Part shown: in pieces, positions 39,241 to 51,327 of the stretch | Position numbering within the stretch: the first letter of the stretch is position 1 | Layout: every line of letters starts with the position of its first letter | Source of the DNA: Cyanoderma ruficeps | Taxonomy: Eukaryota; Chordata; Aves; Passeriformes; Timaliidae | DNA: 64,000 nucleotides | Assembly (NCBI GenBank): GCA_008694505.1 | Contig: VZDJ01007747.1 | Span: forward strand, 36,331,978 to 36,395,977 | Reading direction: 5' to 3' | The notes under the pieces: model-generated | What the model saw: the letters and a program-made list of their open reading frames with translations, nothing else | Database searches by the model: none | Told to the model about the DNA's origin: nothing | Position numbers and translations under genes: made by a program

Positions 39241-40403
39241 AAACCTGAAGAGTATAAAGGAAAAGCATGAAAGGCAGATTTGAAACTAACAATGAAATAA
39301 AATACAAAGTCACACTGTAATTAAAAAAAACCCCAATTGTATCAACATACAGAAAACAAATATTTTATTTTTGTATAAAGACTATTTAGCCTTATTTTTT
39401 TTTAATTTATTTGGAGCAACTTCTTTTTCTGCAAGATTAACAAACTTCTCTTGCTGTGATCAGTTTTAATTCTGCCTACAAACTGCATTTGCCCCAGTGT
39501 GATGATTTCTGTTTAAGAGATGTTATACCACCCATTGTTTGTAAGTGCTTTTTCCAGTTCTTAATGCATTTGTAGCATGGAATGAATATCCCAGCCAAAC
39601 ATCAAACACCCACCCATTACATGGTATATAACTGATTTTGTGTATGAAGCCCATTTTAAAAAGTGCTGTATTATTTGGTAATCCTTGAGAAGAAGAAAGA
39701 GTATTGGAGTTTGGGATTCCTTTACATCTGCTGCTATTCTTCTCAGTCCCCAAGGCTTGTGCAGCATTGAGAAATCCTTTTGATTTCTCAAAATAGGTCT
39801 TAGTAATACATTAGCAAAGAATAGATTGTGAATCAGCTGTCTGCAGCAGCAAAAATATACCTTGGGACAGTAAGAAATGAATTGGTAATTACCAGAGAAT
39901 TAGGCCCAACACATTTCTTTTATGATTATCAAGAGCCTTAGGAATTCTTTATCCTTGACTCACTCAGATATTTCGATCCTATGCTATGGGTATCTTGCTC
40001 TTATTTTTAGCTAGAGGTTTTCCATTTTCTTGAGAGGCAAGAACATAAAAATAAAGAATGATGAGTTTATTTTGATGAAGCACTTGTTCTCAGGGGATAA
40101 AGTTGTGTTCTCATCATGAAATTTCATACAGATACTCAGTCACAGCTGTACCCATTTATGTCAAATGTAGTGGGTGGCTGGCTATGCGAGTGTCAGGTGA
40201 AAGAGAGGATTTCAGCCATGTTGTGTCCTGAAAGAGAGAAATGAAAAGAGCATTTCCTTGAACCTTTGTCACTGAATTTTTTACTTGTGTGTAAAGCCAA
40301 GAATCTGTATGGGCAGTTATTCTTATGTTTGACTTAATCACTTAGAAAAAGATATTGTTTCTGTTTCTGTGTGATGATGTGTGTGACACTTGTTTTATGT
40401 GGC

Positions 40404-40726
40404 AAGGTTTGGTAGCAGGAGCTTCTGTGGGATGAGACCAGGAGCTGCCCTCGTGTCAGACAGAGCCAGTCCCCGCCAGCTCCAAGGAAAACCCTCTCCT
40501 GGCCAAACTGAGGCTGTGAGTGATGCTGGTGGTGCCTCTGTGATAACAGATTAAAAAAAGAGTAAAAAGTCCCCAGCGGGTGTGAGAGAAAGGGGTGAGA
40601 ATATGTGAGAGGAACAGCCCTGCAGATACCAAGGCCAGTACAGGAGGGGGAAGAGATGCTCCAGGTGCCAGAGCAGAGACAGAGACACTCCTGCAGCCTG
40701 TGGTGAAGGCCATGGTGAAGCAATAT
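40404..40726 (+). mobile_element. LTR-like fragment, probably a songbird endogenous retrovirus family
   Basis: GGTAGCAGGAGCTTCTGTGG, GCTGGTGGTGCCTCTGTGATA, an A-rich TATA-like stretch, TGAGAGGAACAGCCCTGCAG, AGATGCTCCAGGTGCCAGAGC and CCTGCAGCCTGTGGTGAAGG are ordered blocks that I recognise from a repeat abundant in passerine genomes, usually classed as an LTR. No internal retroviral genes, second LTR or target duplication is visible, so this would be a broken solo fragment. The orientation is inferred from the TATA-like segment. The long open frames on the minus strand here are accidental. Family identity comes from memory. Confidence 0.55.
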
Positions 40727-43530
40727 CCTACTCTGTTAATCATTAGCAATAAATTAAATTAATGTTCTCCAAGCCAAGTCTGTTTCACTTGTAATGGTAA
40801 TTTGTGAATGACCTCCCTGTCTTTATATCCACTCTTGAGCTTTTCATTGTATTTTCTCCCTCTGTCCTGCTAAAATGAGGCAGTGAGCACCTTGTGGCCA
40901 GCCAAGGTGAACCCAAGGCAGGGACAGACCACTGCAGCTCTTCTGTTTGGACAAACAAGGAAGGAAAACGTTTTTGTTAAAAGTATTTAGGCATAGGGTG
41001 TAAACGTTGGCTGTGTAAGGCATTGACTGAATCACTAAAGGTGTGTCTTTTGAAGTGGATGTGAAGGCAGCAAGGCCTGAAACACAAATCAGTCATAAGC
41101 AGATGTATTTTCGGGTTGTATGAATCAAACAATAGTTTTGTCTTCCTTGAGTAACCAGCTTGCCAAGAGTCAATGCCATTTTGAACTACTCAGTGAAAAC
41201 ATTTGTATGCCTATGACTGGCTTTCTAAGCACAGCAGTGCCCTTAAGCCAATTGCTAGAAATCAGTCAGTATAAATGGGGAACGTGTTACTTTTTGGATA
41301 AACTTTGTATTCCAAGATTATGAGAGGGGCAGATTGAGGAACCCAGCAAGTTTTCAGATGGCCTTTGATTGAAGGCTCCTGCACATCAGCAAGCATGTTT
41401 GTCTTGATTTGGTTTTGTTTTCAGATGTCCTGTTTGAGGTTGTCTCTTCATTGATATTCACCCAAATGAACAGCATCAAATGTTTAACAATGAAGGGATC
41501 CACTGGAGGTAGGAAAGACATATGTCCAGAGCAGACTGTACTTGATTACTGTTTGCAGACAATTGCTCCCCTACAAAATGAGCCTGGACTACTGGAAACA
41601 AAGGGTTTCCTGCTTGAAGTAAAATTGAATCATAACCTCTTCATAGAATAGACTGATGCTTATGATTCACATTTTGAGATGTGTACTGTTACACGTCAGT
41701 GGTAATTAATTGAATCATGGTATTCATGATAATAGTAATGAATAATGCGTAACTGTGAAATTCCTGGTGAGTATTGGTGTTTTCCTAATGCTGCACTGAA
41801 GTAGAGGAAGAAAATATTGGGGCTTTAGGGAAAAAGACAGGTAGCTGTATAAAAGAAAGAAATTTATTAAAACAATACCAAAGGTCTCCCATAAAACTTT
41901 TAACAGAAAATTCTAAATTCTTAGAATTTCAGCATGGTTATTTAAAACTACAAAATATCTAATGGTTGTATCACAAAATATACATTTATACATCTACTAA
42001 GACAAACGCAAAGGGTTTTTCAGTCGCCTCCATTGCACCATTTTCCAGCTGATATAATGCTGCTAAAGGTCAGTGAAATTACCTGTTGAAGCACTAATGC
42101 AAAAATGATGAAGATTTAGGTCATATAACAGCTAGTATTTCAGGAGAACTTCTGTAAAGTGTAAAAACTCATATACATAAGAAAACTAATCCCTCAAAAA
42201 AAATTCTCAAATTACATTCTGCAGAACTATTTTCTCCAAGAGACTCAACGTGGTGTCAGACAAGCACAAGGGAGATACTGGGAGCTTGTGTTCACAGGGA
42301 AGGGAGGAAGCATATTGAGGCTGCTTGTATTTACACCACCCTGCAGTCAAGTTTGGCTATTTGAATTCTGAAGTGGTGTAACCACCCTGTTGTGTGATCT
42401 GAGGTGTTGGTGTCTTGCACTTGCTTTATCCCACATGGTACACTTGGTCAAGAAATATTTCTTTCCCTAGGGGAAGACATGTCTGATCTGAAAGTCTGAA
42501 TTTCATTGGAAAACTCAGTGATTGAATGTAAAACATTTAAAAGTCAACCAGAAATCCCTGAATTTACCTAAGTAAAACTACTAAACAAACAAATGGTCCC
42601 AGGCTGCTGAGGTGTGAACATGTTAATTATGAAGAACTCTGAGAAGAGTGGGAGAATTTTAATCAAACTAAAAAACAACCACTACTGAAATTGAGAAAAA
42701 TAGATTGTTCCTAAGAAAGTGCTTGTTCTGTTTGGAGGGAAAAAATATTAAAATTTATTCTGAAATGTCAACCAAAAAGGAAGAAGCTGTCAGATTATCA
42801 GGGTCCACTGCATCTGTGCTTTGTAAGACAGAAAAGGTTCTATCCTAAAGCCAGCTGGGGAACAGTAAAATGTCCTTGTGAATGGATGTGTGGACACAAT
42901 GCTCACACTGGGACAATGCACTTACCTTGTGGTAGCAGTAAGTTTGTATGTGAAAATGCAAAAAAATCCCAACTTTGTCTTACATTTCTCCCTCAATATG
43001 AGAAAGTATGGGGCTGAACTTTCCTTTTCAGAGGACCACATAGGCTTTGTGTTCCTCTATGCACCTTGTTTGCCTGCTATTTTCAGAAGCTGGGCAGAGG
43101 GCTCTGGTCTGTGTTTTGCCTGCAGAGTATCACACGACTTTTCCTGTGGTTCATGATTTAAGCACAAGTGAAATAACAGTATTATCTTTTAAGTACTGTT
43201 GGCAGAGGAGTCCACTGGAATGAGATTAGTTTATTCTTCAGGGATATAGCTTCAAATTCTCTATATTAGTTATACTCTCTTCTGGAGATTTTCTTAGCAG
43301 CTGTAAGAGATTTGGTCTTTTTTTTTCAACAAAAGAAGAAAGAAAAAGAATTCCTAAGTGTTTGTAAAGCTGGGTAAAGGGACTTTGGAGTTCAGAAACT
43401 CTGCTCTGTAGCTGACATTCAAAAATAGACTTCGAGTGTGTAACACCTTCACTGAGTAAATGGTGTCTGCTGCTAGAGTTCATCAATACAATTGCAGTAA
43501 TGAAAAACACAATGTTTTTTAATATTCTAC

Positions 43531-43570
43531 TTAATTTATAATTAATTAAATAATTATAATTAATAAAATT
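43531..43570. repeat. Nearly pure A/T stretch with TTAATTAA-type palindromes
   Basis: About 40 bases of A and T only, with repeated AATTAA and TAATTA motifs. Confidence 0.85.
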
Positions 43571-45571
43571 CTAAAGGAGAAAAGTAGACTGGGTAGGAAA
43601 TTTTCATTCTGCAGTTTTCCTTAAAACAGATCAGTTACGTCTTCTTTCACTGAAAAATTACACTGGAAACAGTCTACGTGTGCCAGCTACCAGTGTTAGG
43701 AGGAGCATGATAGAAGTGAGATCATTGTAATTCTGACCTGTTGAAATAAAGATGAGAAGGTAAAGATATTGACAAATACCTCAAACTGTGCTTATGAAAT
43801 CATTTGTGATAAATTATAGATACAAGAATTTCAGAGGTACCCAAAAACTTTCTTTGCATTATTGATGCTTATTAGCATGTCAGGCTCAGGCTCAGAAAAT
43901 TCAACCCAAAGGTTTCTTTGGTTCAGCTGCCTGAGGTCCAACAGTAAAAGTAAAATATTCAGCAAACATTTTCTTCCCTCAAATTGCTGACTACAGAGTT
44001 ATAACAGGTTTGATTTTGTTTTGTGGCTATCTAGAAACACTGATAACAGCACACACAGCACAGAAGTTCACTTCCCTCTGCTCATATATATATTCTTATC
44101 AGACCTCAATGGATCTAAAATCTTCTCTAACCTAATGTACTGCCTCCAAAATGCTAAAAATAGTTTGTGTTTGAGACATCAAATCCTTAATAAAAACAAG
44201 ATTTTTCCATGCATTTGCTAAAAAAAAGTCCCACTATAAGTTTCTCTGACATCTTATGGCTTGGAGGGGGCTCATCCCTCCCCCTCCCTTTCCTTCTTTG
44301 GACTGATCATTTATCTTATTAGGGGAAAACAGCATATGTGATTATTTCTAGTTGTTATGCAGCAGTGGAAATCATCCAGTTTCTTCCCCCTGGCCTGTGT
44401 TCCCGAGGAGCCACCAATTACTGAGTCTGAGTTTTAGCCACTCCTCATAAATCACTGCTACTAAAATCATTAAACAGTGATGTAATTTCAGTCCAAAGTG
44501 TAGCTTTATTGCATTTGACTGTTAATAATTTTATCAAAATGATCATTTTCTCTCAAGTATCTTAATGGACCATTTTAATATCTGCATCCAGCTGCACTTT
44601 ATCACTCAGTGTATCTCCTTTGTGTGTCTTCAGCTTGCACCTTCTGACTCAATGGACTCTTGCCCTGCCAGTGAAGGGTCTTGAGAAAAGTGATGTTGGT
44701 GTGGGGCTGGATTCTGCTTCATGTTGTGACAGCACAACTGCCTGCTCAAAGCTTGCTCAACTGCCTGCTGAAAGCTTGCTCTGCAGAATCTGCCTGCCTA
44801 ATCCCAATAGAAGGGCCAGGGAAAAAGCACAGCTGGGGCTGCCGTTCCCAGGCTGGGATGGAAGCCCTGAGGGTGGAAAACTCATCTTTTGGTTGAGCAT
44901 ATTTGACGTGAGAGATATTGGGAGAAAATCATCCTGTATTCCCGTTACACCTTTACAAAGTTATACTGCACCTTGATCAACTCTGACTGAATTTCCTTCT
45001 CAGGATATTTTTCTCAAAATTATTCTTCACTTTCTTTGTCAAAGCAGAATGTGCTCTTCTCTTGAATATGCTAACCAGAAATATATCAATTTTGTTATGG
45101 AAATCATGTGTCAAGTTTAAGAAATTTCCAGTAAGAAAGGAATCTAACTCTTTTTTAGCAATAAATTTGCCTTGTAGTCTCAAATGTTAAACATTGTAAA
45201 AAAGATACTATAGCATTTGCTAGTGCATGTGAGTGTCTGCATATCTGTGTATATATATACATCAATTTATGAATATGAAGGTTTTTTCCTAATTTCACAC
45301 GTATTTCTATTGGTTTTTTTTCCCAATTGATTCTATTTGTATGCATTTTTTAGTAGAAGAGATTCTAAAGAAATTTAAGAAAAACATAATGTAAAGAAGA
45401 GAAAAAATAATTTCCTTATTGATGTTAGTAATAGGACATTATAAATGAGATTTATTTTATTCCCGGCTAAAATTCTAAAGCTGGTTACTAGGAAATCCTC
45501 TCTTTTCTTCCATGCCCATAATTACTATTCTGTAGTTGGCTCTACATAACTTGATTATATTATGTTCTCAG

Positions 45572-45636
45572 GGCTGTTGCTGGAGTTGACGGGGACCTTG
45601 ATTTAGTTCATATGGAAATCCAGGACCCCACTGGAG
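45572..45636 (+). CDS. SORCS2: SORCS2 internal exon C (VPS10 propeller)
   Basis: A 65-nt exon that supplies one base to finish the split Trp codon, then 21 full codons, then one base of a Gly codon finished in the next exon. The acceptor ends TTCTCAG and the donor is GTATGC. The translation is AVAGVDGDLDLVHMEIQDPTG. The FW(A/S)VxGVD..DLVH(M/V)E pattern across the B-C junction is conserved in SorCS proteins, and the exact phase match supports the pairing of exons B and C across a 9.65 kb intron. It is one of the smallest coding pieces in the window and too short to stand out as an open reading frame. It was recognised by the splice sites and family pattern. Confidence 0.92.
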
Positions 45637-46448
45637 GTATGCAAATAAAAATGTTATCAATTGTTACACTAGTATATAATCATTTCTCTTGGCTTTAGAG
45701 ATACTTTTTGGATTGTTTTTAAAACTAGTCAGAAGAGAAAGTGTGCAAGTCAGATTCTTTCTCTGTTTATTTGCAGTCAGCAAAACTGTCCACTTATATA
45801 AAAATATAGTGTAATTTAAAATCTACTTGTTTTTCACTTTAAGAGGAATTGACGTCAAGATGCTATGCTCTGTTGATAATGTCCATTAATAGTGCAATTT
45901 ATCCTGGCTTTTAAACATTGAGCAGTTTCTCCTGATTTGCAAATAAAACTGGCAATGCAGTGTTAGTGCTGGGTAAGTGCCTGTTAATGTGAATCATTGC
46001 ATGTGTCAGGTCTAGTGCACCAACTACCATCTCTCAGAATTTCCTCGTGTTATAGTATCCAGTATACTTTGAAACTTCAAAAGGAAAATAAATGGAAAAG
46101 CAGATTAGCAGTCAGAATGTGCTTAAAGAGTCACCCTGTTTCCAAAAGCTTGTATAGTTTCTTGTTACAAATCATACTCTTGAAAGATAATTTAATTCCT
46201 TGAATCAGATTATCTAAGTTCCTGTGCAGTCTTAAAAGTGAGTCATAAAGAATGCACAGTTTGACTTGCCCTGTTCCCATAGCTTTTCTTCATTTTCAGC
46301 CCTATTAAAAAAATCAAAGTTACCATGTTAATAGGTGGATGAAAAAAAGTCTAAATCTTTTAGCAGTGAGATTTATGAGACATGATGACAGCTCCATCAG
46401 CTGCTTTCTTTAGAGACAATGTAAGATGATTCTTCCGGACCTGAATGC

Positions 46449-46633
46449 AAAGGGGTTTTTTATTGGTGATGGATTTTGGATGGGTTTCGTTTTCATTTGG
46501 TTGGTTTTGGTTTAGGGTGGCCTTTTTGGAGGGGAGTGTGGTTGGTTGGTTATTGGGGTTTTTTGCTTGGTTGGTTGTTTTTGTGGGGTTTTTGTTTTGT
46601 TTTGTTGGTGTGGGTTTATTTTATTTTATTATT
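46449..46633. repeat. Long G/T-rich low-complexity block
   Basis: About 185 bases of GGTTGGTTTT-like sequence with very few C or A, the largest such block in the window. The open frames across it (W/F/G/V-rich) are compositional artefacts. Confidence 0.9.
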
Positions 46634-47104
46634 TAACAGAAACAGCAGAGAAAGAAAAACTATCATGAAATATCTCCTGGCTAGATTCTCAAAAAACTGA
46701 CTTTATGCAATTATGGTTGATACAAGCATAACCATTGATTTTAGTGGAAACAGCATCTTTGCAGTACCCATATGACAAAGCACTGTAATCTTTTTGTTGT
46801 GAACTGTGAGCACCTGCAGGACTTCCGATGGTCCATTGCTGCACTAAATGTCCTTGTGGTGGCAATTTCGACATAAGCAGGAGAACCTGGATTAACTCTG
46901 CCTCTTAAACAGATCCAGATTTTAAAACAAATAATCCCATCCAGTATACTGGTTTGTCCTTCTCTAAAAGTCATTAAATGTGGGATGCATTTCTCTTCAC
47001 ATTGCAAAAGTAGAGAAGGACATGGGGATACATTATTTTCTCTCTCACACTGTACCTGGAGCATGGGTAGCATTACTGATCTGGGCACGAGATTGTGTAA
47101 GTAA

Positions 47105-47170
47105 CATTTTCCTCACTGTGCTTGGGCGAGTCACTCAACTACTTTGTGCTCAGAAGCTTGTGACAAAGGG
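47105..47170 (+). mobile_element. MIR/CORE-SINE-like fragment
   Basis: TGTGCTTGGGCGAGTCACTC, then AACTACTTTGTGCTCAG, resembles the MIR core in forward orientation (TGACCTTGGGCAAGTCACTT, AACCTCTCTGTGCCTCAG). It is short and diverged, with few other diagnostic bases kept. Confidence 0.45.
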
Positions 47171-47965
47171 TGAGCTGTACAAGGGCTTAGGGAAGGCCTT
47201 TAAGAGTCCCAGGGAAGGTCTTTAAATCACAGCTGGTATAAGATAGTGATTGTTGGCTCTGCTCTCTCTGATAAGAGCAGATTGTATCAAAGATGCAGTG
47301 GTGCTGTTCTAAGAGCCCAGGGAGAGGAGATAGTCCTTGCTAACTGGAGAGGAAGAGAAAGGCCATAGCCTCCTCTGATTATAAATCAGTCTGGGCTTTT
47401 TCAGCAAGGTATTAACTCTGAATATAGAAATCCTGCCCCAACAGACCAGTTCCAATAGTGTGCTAATACTGTGTCTGAACATTCTTACAGAGCTTTGAAA
47501 ATAGGCTTTAAAATTCTGCACACTGTCTATTAAATGGAGCCTGATTCTTTTCTCATTCATCACAATTTTATACTGGGGTTGATCTATTGATTTCAGTTAT
47601 GTTGTGTCAGGCTGCCATTTCTCCAAGCGAATAATTCAGCTCTGTGCATAGGTAAAGTGAGAAAAGAGGCTCCTTCTATTATCCCCACCCATGAATGGCT
47701 CATTCATCTATCCCCTAATCTCTCTGGACCAGCAAAATTTGGATAATAACAGGCTGCCTCCAGGGAACTATCTGAACTGTAAGCAGTTAATATATTCTCA
47801 GTATGCTGGAGATTGAAAAAGTCTTATATGAGAGTTTGATATAATAATTCTGCAACTAACTCACCTGGCAAAGGCAGCCTTTTTCCTACATGAATAGCAT
47901 TTAATACTGCTTGCTTCTTTTTCCCTTGATAGCCCTGTCATATGTTTCTGTCTCTCTTCCCTCAG

Positions 47966-48084
47966 GTTATCGCTACATCACTTGCCAGATTCAAAATTGT
48001 TCTGATAAGACAATGACAGTCCCATTTGCTGGCAGCACTGATCGGGATTCCCTGACTGTGCAGGATGACTACATATTTCTTCAG
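47966..48084 (+). CDS. SORCS2: SORCS2 internal exon D (VPS10 propeller, Cys pair, sequon)
   Basis: A 119-nt exon that completes the split Gly codon and encodes 39 more residues, ending in phase 0. The acceptor is a strong pyrimidine tract ending CCCTCAG, and the donor is GTACTG. The translation starts YRYITCQIQNCSDK and ends DSLTVQDDYIFLQ. Cys6 and Cys11 of the exon form the close C-x4-C pair present in SorCS propellers, probably a disulfide (inference). NCS is a potential N-glycosylation sequon. DSLTVQDDYIF is a highly conserved strand in the family. Reading continues past the donor for 16 codons before a stop, so the full open frame overstates the exon: the real end is at GTACTG because the next exon resumes the family sequence in phase 0. 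Confidence 0.94.
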
Positions 48085-48584
48085 GTACTGCCACTTTTGG
48101 GAAAGGCAGCTCATTTTCAGATTCAAAAATAAAGTTCTAAACAGTGCCACAATACTGTAAGGAGCAGAGAGGAATTAATGCTTTATGATTTTTTTATGAT
48201 GGAAAAAGAGCGTTCCTGTATCAGTCCAAACAAAAAGGAAATTTTTAAAAAAAGGTCATCTTTAGTTTGTGCAACCAGTTGCCCTTTACCTACATCAAGA
48301 TTTTCAAGTGGATTGTGTTACTTTTTATAAATGCTCTTGTGTAGGGGAAATGCAAACCTTGTGCTTCTGTGATTACAAACTCTTCTGGGTCCTTTCCAGG
48401 ACAAAATACAAAAATGTTCCCTGAGAAAAGCATCCAAGGACAACCACTGACAGAGTAGTTGCACAGCTTCTTCGTATGGATTCTCCTCTGAAGAGGTTGT
48501 GCCAGGAAAGAACTGCTAACGTGGCTGTGCTTAGGAAGCAAAAGGGTCAAACGGCCATGCTGGGGAGCTTGGAGCAAATTAGCA

Positions 48585-48712
48585 TGGAGTCATAGAATGA
48601 TTTAGTTTGGAAAAGACCCTTAAAATCGAGTCCAAACATAAACCCAACAATGCCAAGTCCATCATAAACCATGTCCCTGAGCACCACATCTACAGCTCCT
48701 GGTGGTCCAAAT
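48585..48712 (-). mobile_element. CR1 LINE 3' end fragment
   Basis: The + strand starts GAGTCATAGAATGATTTAG, then TTTGGAAAAGACCCTTAAAAT, CGAGTCCAAACATAAACCC, AACAATGCCAAGTCCATCAT and AAACCATGTCCCTGAGCACC. This is the reverse complement of a CR1 3' end from a different subfamily than the copy at 14188. The + strand open frame starting at 48607 is an accident of this repeat. Confidence 0.88.
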
Positions 48713-49208
48713 TACATCGGGGTTATTTAATTCCCAAACTACAAGACCTGCCTGCAGAAATACGGGCTGGAGCTTTGTCAGCCATATGGCACCAGTACAG
48801 CTGAGGCACACTTGTAAGTATTGTTTTCTGTGCTTGGCACTGGTTGTGCTTTGAATCTATCAGAGCTGCAAACTTCCCAGGGAGCAGTTATATCCTGTGT
48901 TTGTAGATTTTACTAGGGAAGTTGCTTGTACTTTCCTTAGTGCTCAGCTATCATTTTTCCCTTACTTTGATGAGATTTGTTTGCTGCAAAGTTTATCTAT
49001 TTATTGACTTTTGCAGGAAAGCTATTTTGTGGCAATGGATCCCCACCAGTGCCTGAGTGTGCATCAGATTGGCTTCTTTCCAACATTCCCTCTTTGAGCT
49101 TATTTCTTCCACAAGGACCTGTAAATTAGTAGGGTCACAAAGGATCTGTTCTCCTCTTGTTTGGCGTAGTGGTTTCAGAGAGCCACATGACTTAGAAGAA
49201 TTAATGCT

Positions 49209-49330
49209 AAAAAACAAAAACCCTAACCAAACAAAGAAAAACACCTGAAAACCTACACACCAAGAAAAAGGAAAAGGAAAAAAAAAAAAAGAAAAAACAA
49301 CAAACAAACCCAAAACTAAACCCCAAACAG
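49209..49330. repeat. A/C-rich low-complexity block with A-run
   Basis: AAACAAAAACC- and CAAACAAACC-like units with a 12-A run in the middle. It is the reverse-complement counterpart of the G/T-rich blocks. Confidence 0.87.
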
Positions 49331-51237
49331 TGGTATTGGGAGACAACTTTTGTACTAAAATAGGCATTTTTCAAATCGGAGCGCTCATGGCACTCATTTT
49401 GCTCAGAGCTGTTATCACCTGTGGCTCCCCCTAGGCACAGTCTAAAATCCATTTCATGGTGTGTAGATGCTGAGAACTGCTTCTCACCATGCAGACTTCC
49501 AGACTGCTGTGCTCAGCAAAACTGGCTGCTTCCTCGTCAAGCATTTTGCTTTCCTGGATGTAGTGTACAACTGCACCCTGAGCTGTTATTCCCTTTCATG
49601 GCAGACATCAGCAGAACAAAAAATGGAAGTGCAAGATAGAAATGTACACATAAGTAATAGACAGTTGCTACTCAACGATGCCTTTGGTAATTTGGTCGTT
49701 GTAGATCTGAGACATGTCAGTAGATGAGATGTTCATGTGTTCCACATAAAGGGGAAACATCTCTAGTCTTTTTCTTTTGGGCTTTTCTGCAGTAAACCAC
49801 AGTATGTAACATATATCCGCCTTACAGCTAAATTGGTTTGCAATTAGTCTTATCTGTATTACTGGAGGATAGAAGGCTACTCTGGGATCCTGTAGTCACA
49901 TGTGAAGCACAGCCACTCCAGAGGTGTGAGACAGGACAGCATTTACCTGTTCCAGTGAAACATCTCCAGTGAAACCACAGCAGCTGCACATCTGAGAAGT
50001 AGCAAACTTTTGAAACCCTGTGGAAATGCTTCTATCACTACACTAAAGTATAGTTATAGAAGTTGTAATCAGACCAGGGACTCCTCATGATATCAAAGCA
50101 ATGCCTGTCAGAAAGAGGATGGGACAGACTTCTCTGTGCAAAAAGAGGGAAGAGTTTGAGACTGTCTCCCTGCTCCAAGCATTGTTCTTATTCCCTGAGC
50201 TGTGCAAATGTGAGAGTGTTGCAGGTCTGTGCTGCTACTCCTGGCCCAAATCTATTTGGGAGATTTTTACCATCTGAGAGGAAGATCTCAGACACATTTC
50301 TTTAGTATGTCTATATCCACGAAGACCAGAAACTTTCTAATACTCATTTTTTTTCCCAGTTTGCACTGACAGTCAGACAGTTTCAGAGGTGGTTTTAGTA
50401 GTAGGATTAAAGTTTCAATGCTGTTCTTAAGCACAGACCAGCCTTTAATGCCAGTGAGGCTTGACATGCCTAGGTGCTTCAACTCCAATTTTCCACTGCC
50501 TTGCATCACCTCCAGTCATTTAAAATGAATGATGTTAAAACGTGCATTTAAAAAAAGCCTGTGAACAGATGGGTAAGACTGCCATTTGGCACTAGTTAAA
50601 CAAATGATAAGGTTTTTGGTTTGATCCATCATCATTTAACAAATCACATTCCTAAAGGCATCACATTCTTTATACCACAAAAAATGTGTACAATATTAAA
50701 TACTTCATTACCTTTAAAATATTCAGGAAGGTGGACCTGCTGTCATGCATCAATTTTATTTTTACCAAGCCAAATCAGGTTTTCATGTTTCAGGATAGGC
50801 TGTCTTTCAAATCAGGTTCCCGTTTTTAACACAAAAGTTCAGAAGAAAAAATGGCTGGATTAGGGGAGGTTTTTAAGTGGGTTTCCTAAGTCAAAGAAAG
50901 AAGATGAGTCTCAATGTGAAAAAAAAAGTGAAATGTTACCAAAGGCTTTTATTTACTGATATCATCTGGTGGTGCTCAAAGGCTTAGTTGGAATTATGCC
51001 AATTTATATACCAGCATGTCGGTGTTACATTTCTGATTAGAAAATCCAGGAGAGGTTGAGAGTTGACTATTTTCACTGATGTTTATTTAGAATATTCCTT
51101 TTCGTACTTTGGAACATTGCATTAAAAATAATCACTACAGATTTCAGTCAACAGGTTAAAAGCAAAAGACTCTTCCATCTCAGGTTCTTTAGATTTTAAC
51201 AGAGGCTGTCACAGAGTTCTGTTTCTCCTTTGTGCAG

Positions 51238-51327
51238 ACAACATCAGCAAATCGGACCAAGTATTACGTGTCTTACCGTCGAAATGGCTTTGTGCAGATG
51301 AAGTTGCCAAAATACGCATTGCCAAAA
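51238..51327 (+). CDS. SORCS2: SORCS2 internal exon E (VPS10 propeller)
   Basis: A 90-nt exon of 30 codons, phase 0 to 0, between the acceptor TTTGTGCAG and the strong donor GTAAGT. The translation begins TTSANRTKYYVSYRR and ends MKLPKYALPK. YYVSYRR and MKLPKYALPK are among the most conserved stretches of all SorCS receptors. NRT is a potential N-glycosylation sequon, in the same place as the NQT I recall in mammalian SORCS2. It follows exon D after 3153 bp and precedes exon F after 9850 bp. The symmetrical phase means that skipping would delete 30 residues without a frameshift. Confidence 0.95.

Larger units (their letters stand above)
35921..45571 (+). other. SORCS2: SORCS2 intron between exons B and C
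   Basis: A 9651-bp GT-AG intron (GTAAGA ... TTCTCAG). It holds a 29-bp tandem duplication at 36441-36498, a CR1 3' fragment at 39065-39240, an LTR-like fragment at 40404-40726 and an almost pure A/T stretch near 43531-43570. The rest is unannotated AT-rich sequence. Confidence 0.85.
45637..47965 (+). other. SORCS2: SORCS2 intron between exons C and D
   Basis: A 2329-bp GT-AG intron (GTATGC ... CCTCAG). It contains a G/T-rich low-complexity block at 46449-46633 and a MIR/CORE-SINE-like core near 47105-47170. Nothing else was recognised. Confidence 0.85.
48085..51237 (+). other. SORCS2: SORCS2 intron between exons D and E
   Basis: A 3153-bp GT-AG intron (GTACTG ... TGCAG). It contains a minus-strand CR1 3' end at 48585-48712 and an A/C-rich low-complexity block at 49209-49330. 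The rest is unannotated. Confidence 0.85.

Noticed and set aside
40334..40749. Minus-strand open frames of 129 and 97 codons
   Set aside because: They lie antisense across the LTR-like repeat fragment, with S/L/T-rich low-information sequence and no domain.
46445..46700. Two W/F/G/V-rich plus-strand frames resembling membrane segments
   Set aside because: Produced by the G/T-rich low-complexity block. The apparent hydrophobicity is compositional.
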